NCBI RefSeq assembly: GCF_009600885.1
Contig: NZ_VCLA01000023.1
Coordinates: forward strand, 88,149 to 131,788
Length of the DNA: 43,640 nt
Reading direction: 5' to 3'
Source of the DNA: Streptomyces jumonjinensis
GTDB lineage: Bacteria > Actinomycetota > Actinomycetes > Streptomycetales > Streptomycetaceae
Positions 17,151 to 23,757 of this stretch are shown here, piece after piece. Under the pieces are notes generated by a model. That model saw nothing but the letters and a program-made list of their open reading frames with translations. It was not told the origin of the DNA and ran no database searches. Made by a program: the position numbers and the translations under genes. Position 1 is the first letter of the stretch, and the number at the start of each line of letters is the position of its first letter.

Positions 17151-18902
17151 TCATGAGACCTCCGTGTACTGGGCGAGGTTCTCGCGGTGACGGTCGCGGA
17201 GCCACGTGGCGGCACGGAGGTAGTGCGTGTAGCTCTCACCGGCCGCCAAAAGCTCCCGGTCTCGTCGTCCGACGTCCTCCGCCCAGCGTCGAGCGGCCCG
17301 GCCCGCAGTGCCGTGAACGACGTCCGCCCATTCGGTCGCGGCCTGTTCGATCTCGGCGTCCGAACCCACCGAGACGCCGAGACGCCGAACGAGTTCGTTG
17401 AAGGGCTCAGCCACCCTCGGCCAGAAGTCGATTTCCAGAGCCGCGCGCCGCAAGGCCGCAGACGGTTTTCCGCGACGGCCGGAGGACGGAGGGGCGAAAC
17501 TCTGGCGGTAGGTCGTCTCCATCACGCGCAGGGCGTTACCGAGGTTGTCGGCATAGGCGACGGCTTCTCCGATGACGTACCCGATACGGCGATCACGAGC
17601 CCGCATCAGGGCGACGGGGGCCGGAACCTCCTCCTCGTACCACGCGACGATGTTCCCGCCGTTCTTTCCCAACTCCTGTCCGAAGACCCGCAGCGTGAAC
17701 ACCGTCGAGTCGGGGATGACGTGCGAACCGTCCACCCTGGACACCGCAAGGGGTCGCAACCGGGCGGGCTCGGCTCCGGGAACCAGTGAGGGAACGAGCT
17801 TGTTCTTCGACGCGAGCTTCTTCTCCCCCGCCTTGCCCTGGTACTTACGGCCGGAGCGGCTCCAGCGCGCGACCTCCGGCAACAACAACTCCTGCGTGTA
17901 CTGCCACACGCCGCGCACCCCCTCCAGCCGAACGGGCACGGTGCGTGCCGGCTTGGAATCCGAGATCCACCGTTCGCGGAAGGCCGCCATGGGTTCCACG
18001 TCCTGGGACAAGTCACCGTCGAGACGGGTCCCCGGAGTGCGCAGCACACCCACGACCGAAGCCCCCGCGGCCTCCCGGCCGCGGAAGAGCAGCACCCGCC
18101 GCGACGGCCAGGTCAAGGCGTCGGTGAGCCCCCGAGGGGGACGCGGCGGGCCCGGATCGGGCCGGTGCACCTCGTCGTCCTCCCAGGCGGGCCGATCCGC
18201 AGGGCCGGTACCGGTCGGACGCCCTTCGTCGGGCCGGTACGCGACGAGGTTGAGCAGAAGGGTCCTGCGGAGCGTGTCCCCCTCCAGGAGGGCGCATCCG
18301 AAGTAGCTGCCCAGAGAGGTCTGTGAAGAGGCCGGGCTCTTCTCGTATCCGGTCTTCTGCCCACCGGTGTCGTACGCCTGCAACGTGACCAGCCAGCGCG
18401 CGGCCTCGGCTGGTGACAGTTCCGGCCGTTCGGTGGCGGTGGTGTGGTCGAAAAGGGTGCGGTTGTTGCCGGTGGCCCACGGCGCGACGAGGACGGCGGT
18501 GCTCTGGTGCGGTTCGGCATCCTTGGCGGGATTCCACGAGGGACGCCTCGCGAGATCCGGGCACTGCAGGAACGGCCGGTGGGCATCGAACAGGTCGAAC
18601 CGGGGCTCCGTGCGCTCCACATAGCGATCGAGCCGACGTCGGAACTCGTCTTCCTCGTCGAGCAGATGTGCTGGGTCGGCCATCCACAGCTCGTCCCAGT
18701 CGTCGTCATCGGGGGTGAACGCCCGGTGTAGGAGGGCCAGCACGAGCCGGTGCAGCGCCGCCGTCATCGTCGGGCTGCTGCCGACGAGGCGGCGGTGACG
18801 GTGCGCGTTGAGGACGAGGTCGACCAGACTCACTTGGGTGATGTGGTCGGAATCGAGCGGAAGCACTGGAAGCCAGGGTTCGCGCAACAAATCGAACGTC
18901 AC
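17151..18902 (-). CDS. cse1: Cse1/CasA, Cascade large subunit
   Basis: A 583-aa protein. The GTG start (GGAGGGG ribosome site) gives FDLLREPWLPVLPLDSDHIT, the standard Cse1 opening (the N-terminal phrase is FxLxxxPWLPV). PFLQCPDL, GQKTGYEKSPASSQTSLG and TWPSRRVLLF follow in the order expected of Cse1, which recognises the PAM, opens the DNA and recruits Cas3. A 162-bp gap separates it from cas3, enough for an internal promoter. Frame is intact throughout. Confidence 0.93.
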   Translation of the reverse strand: MTFDLLREPWLPVLPLDSDHITQVSLVDLVLNAHRHRRLVGSSPTMTAALHRLVLALLHRAFTPDDDDWDELWMADPAHLLDEEDEFRRRLDRYVERTEPRFDLFDAHRPFLQCPDLARRPSWNPAKDAEPHQSTAVLVAPWATGNNRTLFDHTTATERPELSPAEAARWLVTLQAYDTGGQKTGYEKSPASSQTSLGSYFGCALLEGDTLRRTLLLNLVAYRPDEGRPTGTGPADRPAWEDDEVHRPDPGPPRPPRGLTDALTWPSRRVLLFRGREAAGASVVGVLRTPGTRLDGDLSQDVEPMAAFRERWISDSKPARTVPVRLEGVRGVWQYTQELLLPEVARWSRSGRKYQGKAGEKKLASKNKLVPSLVPGAEPARLRPLAVSRVDGSHVIPDSTVFTLRVFGQELGKNGGNIVAWYEEEVPAPVALMRARDRRIGYVIGEAVAYADNLGNALRVMETTYRQSFAPPSSGRRGKPSAALRRAALEIDFWPRVAEPFNELVRRLGVSVGSDAEIEQAATEWADVVHGTAGRAARRWAEDVGRRDRELLAAGESYTHYLRAATWLRDRHRENLAQYTEVS

Positions 18903-19064
18903 TCGACCCCTCCGTCTTCTGGAACTGCGGCGCGGGATCAGTGAAGCGAATCCCGGCGCACCGCGCACACGTTCCTCAAGAAATCGCGGCCATCTCGCAT
19001 ACATTCGGCCAAGAGGCAGCGAGCTTGCCCGAAAATGGCCTATCGCCCCGGCCGTGGAGTTCGG

Positions 19065-21581
19065 TCAGGCCTTGCGGTCCCGGTCGGCTCTATGGCCGCT
19101 CTGACGTGTGCCGGTACCAGCACGACCGAATTCCGTGAGGGTCCGCAGACCCCATCTCGTACCCGGTGACATGGGGATGCGGGCCATCAGCGCCTCGCGA
19201 CCCGCCTTCGGCGTGCCCCTCTCTGACCGGGCCGCCGCACGTTCCCACTGCTCCTCCCATCCGAGCGGGGAACGCAGTTCCTCGCCGTCGTCGTACACCC
19301 TGTCGAGTAATTCCTGTACCTCGTCGGGGCATTGGATGACGTCCCGCTCCCTCAGCACCGCCAACGTGCGAAGAAGGATCGCCTCGTCGTACACGTTCAC
19401 GGCGTAACTGAAATTGACCGCCTTCCGTCCTGAGCGCGGCTCCGGCACCCTGATGAGGACGAACCGGATTTCAGGCCGTTCGGCGCCCACCCGGTGCCGC
19501 CCGATCCGTCCCATCCGCTGGATCAGGCTGTCGATCGGCGCCACCGCGCTGATCATCACGTCGAAGTCCAGGTCGAGACTGCTCTCCAGGACCATGGTGC
19601 CGATCACGACCGATCCCCCGCTCCCAGCCGCTGCGGTCATCGAACCCCGCGGCCCGAAGCGGGCGCGCAGGCGCCCTTCCGCCGCGAGCCGCTCCGCCGG
19701 ATCGAGCCGCCCGTGAATCAACTCCGTCACCACGGTCTGCCCGGCCACGTCCCCCACCGCCCTCCGCAGCGACTCCCAGTCCCTCTCCGCCTCCCCGACG
19801 AGGTTGTGCACGATCGCGACGTTCCGACCCCGACGCGCCTCCCGCAAGGCGAGTTCCACGACGTCTTGCCGATCCACCCAGTGCAGCTGGACCACCCGGT
19901 CACGGTTGACGGGAGCGGCGGTGACGCCCACCGCGGACACCGTGCCCCCGACGGAGACATCGGCGGAAAGGATCCGCGGATAGGCGGCCGTCCCCGGAAC
20001 TTCGGGTTCCGGCAGCTCCCCCACCGACAGCCCCAGGGCTCCCGCCCGCCAGCTGTTCACCAAGGCGTGCTGCTGGCGAGTCGACAGGGTCGCCGACAGG
20101 AGCACCACCGGTGTCCGCAGCACGCCCAATCGGTACAACAAGGTCTCGAACAGAACCCCCGCGTGCACGTCGTAGCCGTGCACCTCATCGAAGATGATCA
20201 CCTTGCCCGAGAGCCCCGCCAGTCGCACGAAGACGTGCCCCGAGCGAACGGCAGCCTTCAACACCTGATCGACAGTGCTCACCACCAGCGGATTCAGGTG
20301 ATCGGCCTTGGAGGACAGCTGAGCCTTCGCCTGCGCGTCACTGTCGCACCCGAACTGCTCCGATGCCCCGGAGCCGCCGTCCTCCGCGACGCACTCGGGA
20401 CACAACGGTGGCGGACCGGCGGCGGACCGCCGGTCCAGGTACTCGCCCGCGGCGCCGTGGAACAGCTTTAGCCGACCCATTGCGTGTCCATCCCACGGCC
20501 TCAGCAGTTCGGCGGCAACCTCGTACGCCTGGTTACCGCTCGCCCTGGTCGGCATGGCCACGTGGAACCCCCGCAGATGATGCAGACGGATCATGCAAGC
20601 CGCAGCCTGCAAGGCAGCCTTCGTTTTGCCCTCACCGGTCGGCGCGGACAACAGGAACACCCCGAGTCCTCGCTCACCGGCGACCAATTGCTCCAGCCGG
20701 GTCTGGAGGTCGCGCCGTTCGGAACTCTGGGGGAACAACGATCCGAAGGAAGTGTCCTCGGGTACCGTGCACGCCTCCCACCCCAAGGACTTGACCTTCG
20801 GCTGCTCGGTCGCTGCCACTCCGGCGGCATACGCGGTCATGTCGACGCCCGCACCGGCGTGGGCCACCTCCTTCCGATCGGACGCGACCCAGTCACTGAC
20901 CGAGGTGAGCGCCGCGAGGGCCAGTTCCGCAGGCCCGTCCATCGTCACCCGCGCCCAGTCGGCCGCACTCGGCTCACCTTCCGAGGTGCGACGCAACCTG
21001 CACAACTCGTCGGCCAGCGCCTCCACACGGGTGGCCCAGGTCTCCCCTCCGATCGCACCGCGCTTGTAGGAGACCTGCCGGAGATCGGCCGGGCCCGGAA
21101 CGTACCCGTGGTGAGCGCCAAGCACGACCCCGATGGACTCGGCAGTCTCCGCCGAGGCGCCCCACTTCACCAGCAGTTTCCGTACGTACAGCGCGCTGAT
21201 CAGCCCGTGCGCCACATCCGTCCGCGCCCCGGAACTCCTCGGACCTTCCCGCAACCGGTCGATGGCCGCGTGATCGGACTCTGGCAGCAGCGTCTTGGCG
21301 ACGTCCGCCCTCAACCCCTGGAAGGTGGGTGAACACTTGCCCAGGTCGTGCAGTCCCGCCAGCCTCGCGGCCCACTCCCGCGCGTCCCCGAGCGGCTCCA
21401 GCGCCGCTTCCAGACGGTTCTTGAGATAGGGCCCAAGGCATAGGTCGAACAACTGGGACGCCACTTCCGCGGTGTCCAACGCATGACAGATGAGGGGGTG
21501 CGGCCGGGAACCGTTGCCCAGCTTCCCCCAGATCGGACGGACATCGACTGGCAGGCGGAATTCACCGTTCGAGAGGGACAC
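19065..21581 (-). CDS. cas3: Cas3, HD nuclease-helicase of type I-E
   Basis: An 838-aa protein if started at GTG 21581; a GTG at 21635 adds 18 residues with a poorer fit. The N-terminal HD nuclease is seen in AGLHDLGKCSPTFQ, DVAHGLISALY, LGAHHGYVP and SVSDWVASDRKE. The helicase follows: Walker A LSAPTGEGKTKAAL (about 312-325), DEVH box IFDEVHGYD (about 463-471), motif III VLLSATL, and motif VI QRMGRIGRHR. Cas3 nicks and then degrades target DNA that Cascade has bound. All catalytic motifs are intact, so interference should be possible if a crRNA source exists. It heads the cas operon and is divergent from the toxin-antitoxin pair, about 210 bp away. Confidence 0.95.
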   Translation of the reverse strand: MSLSNGEFRLPVDVRPIWGKLGNGSRPHPLICHALDTAEVASQLFDLCLGPYLKNRLEAALEPLGDAREWAARLAGLHDLGKCSPTFQGLRADVAKTLLPESDHAAIDRLREGPRSSGARTDVAHGLISALYVRKLLVKWGASAETAESIGVVLGAHHGYVPGPADLRQVSYKRGAIGGETWATRVEALADELCRLRRTSEGEPSAADWARVTMDGPAELALAALTSVSDWVASDRKEVAHAGAGVDMTAYAAGVAATEQPKVKSLGWEACTVPEDTSFGSLFPQSSERRDLQTRLEQLVAGERGLGVFLLSAPTGEGKTKAALQAAACMIRLHHLRGFHVAMPTRASGNQAYEVAAELLRPWDGHAMGRLKLFHGAAGEYLDRRSAAGPPPLCPECVAEDGGSGASEQFGCDSDAQAKAQLSSKADHLNPLVVSTVDQVLKAAVRSGHVFVRLAGLSGKVIIFDEVHGYDVHAGVLFETLLYRLGVLRTPVVLLSATLSTRQQHALVNSWRAGALGLSVGELPEPEVPGTAAYPRILSADVSVGGTVSAVGVTAAPVNRDRVVQLHWVDRQDVVELALREARRGRNVAIVHNLVGEAERDWESLRRAVGDVAGQTVVTELIHGRLDPAERLAAEGRLRARFGPRGSMTAAAGSGGSVVIGTMVLESSLDLDFDVMISAVAPIDSLIQRMGRIGRHRVGAERPEIRFVLIRVPEPRSGRKAVNFSYAVNVYDEAILLRTLAVLRERDVIQCPDEVQELLDRVYDDGEELRSPLGWEEQWERAAARSERGTPKAGREALMARIPMSPGTRWGLRTLTEFGRAGTGTRQSGHRADRDRKA

Positions 21582-21764
21582 GACGCCCACCCAACCAAAT
21601 GCCGGACACCGACGGGCGGGAATTCCGCTCCTCACCCCCTACGAACCGCCGCTCCATCAATCCCGCCTGCTGTCCTCGCGACGGGTCGAGAGGGCTCCCC
21701 CGCCATGTCGACCTCGGAGTACGCGGAGCACCGCAAGCCCTCGCTCCCTCACAAACCCTCTCCC

Positions 21765-21785
21765 TGTAATAGACAATGTATTACA
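21765..21785. promoter_or_regulatory. Palindromic operator of the toxin-antitoxin pair
   Basis: TGTAATA-GACAATG-TATTACA is a perfect 7-bp inverted repeat in a strikingly AT-rich patch, ending 8 bp before the antitoxin ATG (21794). It overlaps the place where a -10 (TACACT at 21783-21788) would sit, giving a nearly leaderless message. RHH antitoxins are known to repress their own operon at such sites. Confidence 0.75.
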
Positions 21786-21793
21786 CTAGGGCC

Positions 21794-22066
21794 ATGAAGC
21801 CATCCCGCCCCGGGACCACCGAGAACATCTCCGTGTCCATGCCCGCCGAGCTGGTCAGCGAGCTCCGCTCCCGAACCGGCCGCCGCGGCCTGTCCAGCTA
21901 CATCACCGAAGCTGTCAGACACCAGCTCGCCATGGACGGGCTCGCCGAGATCGTCGCGGCCCATGAGGAAGAGCACGGCGCGCTCACGGAGCAGGAGATC
22001 GAAGCCGCTCGTCGCGAGCTGTTCGGAGACGTGAACGCCGAGGATGTCGAGCGGGGCGCCGCGTGA
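21794..22066 (+). CDS. Ribbon-helix-helix antitoxin
   Basis: A 90-aa acidic protein. The N-terminal RHH DNA-binding fold is seen as ENISVSMPAELVSELRSRTG followed by RRGLSSYITEAVRHQLAMDG (residues about 10-50). The tail, GLAEIVAAHEEEHGALTEQE and on, is acidic and likely unstructured until it wraps the toxin. ATG 21794 is used, rather than 21776, because the operator palindrome covers the latter. The stop overlaps the toxin start (GTGA). It is a CopG/VapB-like antitoxin that should neutralise the PIN toxin and repress the operon. Confidence 0.85.
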   Translation: MKPSRPGTTENISVSMPAELVSELRSRTGRRGLSSYITEAVRHQLAMDGLAEIVAAHEEEHGALTEQEIEAARRELFGDVNAEDVERGAA

Positions 22067-22470
22067 AGGAGCAGCCAGCCCGCTCGCTGGTGCTCGACTC
22101 CGAGGCTCTCTCCCTGCTCCTACGCAACGACCGAGGCATGGCGGCTCGCATCGAGGCATCCCGGCAGGTCGGGGTTCCCGTCCTCGTGTCCGCACTGACC
22201 ATCGTTGAAGCAGTACACGGGAAGACTGATCTGGCGCGCTTGAAGTGGGTGCTCTCCCGGCTGCGGGTGGAACCGGTCAGCCAGGAGGACTCGCTGACCG
22301 CAGTAGCGCTGCTTCGGGACGCAGGCGGGCTGCACGGGCACAAGTACGCGATCGATGCCCTCGTCGCCGCGCTCGCGCTCCGCGCTCCGGCCCCCGTGAT
22401 CGCCCTGACCTCCGACCGTGACGACTGGTCGAAGCTCTGCGGGAAGCGCGTGATCATCAGAGACGTGTAA
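22063..22470 (+). CDS. PIN-domain ribonuclease toxin (VapC-like)
   Basis: A 135-aa protein (GTG start) with a PIN-domain layout: SLVLDSEALSLLL carries the first acidic residue, VSALTIVEAVHGK the second, and HKYAIDALVAALAL the third, followed by VIALTSDRDDW with the last. Such toxins are Mg-dependent endoribonucleases that cut tRNA, rRNA or mRNA when freed from antitoxin. It overlaps the antitoxin by 4 bp. Adjacent to the cas operon it may act as an addiction module stabilising the insertion, or as an abortive-infection partner; neither is shown by sequence. All four acidic positions appear present. Confidence 0.85.
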   Translation: MKEQPARSLVLDSEALSLLLRNDRGMAARIEASRQVGVPVLVSALTIVEAVHGKTDLARLKWVLSRLRVEPVSQEDSLTAVALLRDAGGLHGHKYAIDALVAALALRAPAPVIALTSDRDDWSKLCGKRVIIRDV

Positions 22471-22504
22471 GCACCACCGACTACTGGGTCTGCGAGTTCA
22501 CTGG

Positions 22505-22568
22505 CACCAGTGGCAGCTGGAGTACCCGACGCTGAGCAGCACGGGGACCGCGCGCTGCCGGCCTCCGC
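22505..22568. repeat. Right direct repeat (DR-R)
   Basis: A 64-bp near copy of 13581-13645: one substitution (GAGCAGC against GAGCAGG) and one lost G in CTGCCGG. The sequences diverge completely on both outer sides of the 64 bp. A short palindrome CACTGG-CA-CCAGTG (22499-22512) covers its left edge. Confidence 0.9.
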
Positions 22569-22570
22569 AC

Positions 22571-22585
22571 GGTGAACAGTTCACC
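22571..22585. promoter_or_regulatory. Perfect palindrome at the right junction
   Basis: GGTGAAC-A-GTTCACC, a perfect 7-bp inverted repeat with a single central base, 2 bp beyond DR-R. It could be an operator for the downstream 78-aa gene (134 bp away) or a scar of the recombination. No regulator is assignable. Confidence 0.45.
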
Positions 22586-22718
22586 ACGGCAATTGATGAC
22601 CCCGAAACAATCAATCACCCCTGTCCGGCGGCCGATTCGGCATCACGACGGGACGCGGTGGCGGGGCGGTGGGGGGCGGCGCATCCTGGAACCAGTCGAG
22701 CAGGAAAGGAGAGTCGCG

Positions 22719-22955
22719 ATGAACGGCCAGAACGATGTCGGCGTCGCCACCGACCGAGTACTCACCGCGCAGGAGGGGGTGGAGGCCAAGAGCCGCATCG
22801 CCGGGCGCAGAGACAGCAGGCAATGGCACTGGATGGGAAATTACGGTGACCCCGTCGACGCGGTCACCGTGGCGAACTCGCCTCCGGCGTGTCTGTCCGG
22901 GGACGTCGTCTTCAGCGTCAACGGCAATCTGGTTCCGGCGTGGATGTTCTACTGA
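22719..22955 (+). CDS. 78-aa hypothetical protein
   Basis: ATG 22719 has a strong AGGAAAGGAG ribosome site. The protein has a polar N-terminal half (NDVGVATDRVLTAQEGVEAK) and an aromatic, glycine/proline-containing C-terminal half (QWHWMGNYGDPVDAV, SPPACLSGDVVFSV, VPAWMFY). One cysteine, no signal peptide. I do not recognise it. The leader-plus-distinct-tail look could fit a small regulatory or precursor peptide, but no modification enzymes are nearby, so that reading is weak. It lies between the island junction and the membrane/STAND genes, in the same orientation as them. Confidence 0.55.
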   Translation: MNGQNDVGVATDRVLTAQEGVEAKSRIAGRRDSRQWHWMGNYGDPVDAVTVANSPPACLSGDVVFSVNGNLVPAWMFY

Positions 22956-23104
22956 CCCCGGTCCGCTGAACCCGGTCCGCTCAGCCCCTGAACTCCGGTC
23001 GGCCGCCCCGGTCCACAGATCCCGTTCCCCCGGTTCCCCCCGATCTCGCCGTGATCCCGGGCTGCGAGGGAACCGGCGGTGCGGCGTCCGCGTCCCGGGC
23101 TCAT

Positions 23105-23614
23105 ATGGACCGCTCGCCGCTGGACCGCTTCCTCGCCGACCGCCCTCCGCCGGGCCGCCCCGCCGCGGGCCGCCCCGACCCCGGAGCCCCCTGGGCCCCC
23201 GGCTGTCTCAGCCTCCTGCTCGGCGGGCTCGCCGGATACGGCGCGGACCGGCTCTCGCGCGCCGCGCGGCAGGAGTGCAATGTGATCCTGCGCGAGCACC
23301 CCGGCCTGTTCGACTGGTGGACCTGGAGCGCGCCGCTCACCGTCATCGCCGCCGCGTTCACCGGACTCATCGCCTGGGGGCTGCCCGCCGCGCTGCTGCG
23401 GTGGACCGGACGGCGCGGACGGCAGCGCGGAGCATGGCGGCACGGAGCATGGCGGCTCGCACCCTGGGCGGTCTTCGCCGGAGCGCTCGCCGCCCTGGCC
23501 CTCTGGCACTTCGCCTGGCTCGGCACTCCCGCCGCCGGGGGCAACGACCCCGACCGGGGCCGCTGCGCCGTCGGCAACGTACCGCCCTGGTGGCCCGACC
23601 GGCTGCCCAGCTGA
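23105..23614 (+). CDS. Three-helix membrane protein
   Basis: Starting at ATG 23105 the protein has 169 aa. The N-terminus is proline/arginine-rich (MDRSPLDRFLADRPPPGRPA). Three hydrophobic segments follow: APGCLSLLLGGLAGYGADRL, WSAPLTVIAAAFTGLIAWGL and LAPWAVFAGALAALALWHFA. The C-terminus is hydrophilic. No family recognised. It precedes the STAND ATPase gene by 143 bp in the same direction and may be its membrane partner, but that is only position. Ribosome-site support is poor. Confidence 0.6.
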   Translation: MDRSPLDRFLADRPPPGRPAAGRPDPGAPWAPGCLSLLLGGLAGYGADRLSRAARQECNVILREHPGLFDWWTWSAPLTVIAAAFTGLIAWGLPAALLRWTGRRGRQRGAWRHGAWRLAPWAVFAGALAALALWHFAWLGTPAAGGNDPDRGRCAVGNVPPWWPDRLPS

Positions 23615-23757
23615 CCGAGAGCGACCGAGAACCACCGCGGACGCCCGCGGACGCCCGGCACAAGACCACCCGGACGATCTCCCCCTCCCGCGCATGGAAG
23701 CCCCGCACCCCGGACACCTGAAGGGAAACGAACACGGAACAGTGGAGGGGGACCCCC

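Larger units (their letters stand above)
13581..22643. mobile_element. Putative genomic island: type I-E cas genes plus toxin-antitoxin
   Basis: About 9 kb carrying only the cas effector operon and an RHH/PIN toxin-antitoxin pair, bounded on the left by the intact DUF255 5' end and on the right by a decayed second copy of that 5' end (64-bp repeat, then a start-codon remnant at 22632-22643). This is the arrangement left when foreign DNA bringing its own copy of a gene end recombines into that gene. No integrase, transposase or terminal inverted repeat was found, so homologous or illegitimate recombination is as likely as a site-specific element. Exact ends are uncertain. Confidence 0.55.
22505..22643 (-). 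pseudogene. Decayed 5' fragment of a DUF255 gene
   Basis: On the minus strand 22643 begins ATGCCGAATCGG, matching the start of the intact DUF255 gene (ATGCCGAATCGA, MPNR). About 75 bp further on, DR-R matches codons 32-53. In the intact gene the corresponding distance is 93 bp. The sequence between does not match the intact gene and the frame is closed within 11 codons. Two separate matches in the right order and spacing show this is a remnant of a second copy of the gene's 5' end. The rest of that copy is missing. Confidence 0.75.

Noticed and set aside
22719..22955. 78-aa protein as a RiPP precursor
   Set aside because: Its C-terminal half looks different from the N-terminal half, but no cyclase, dehydratase, radical-SAM, peptidase or dedicated exporter gene lies nearby.
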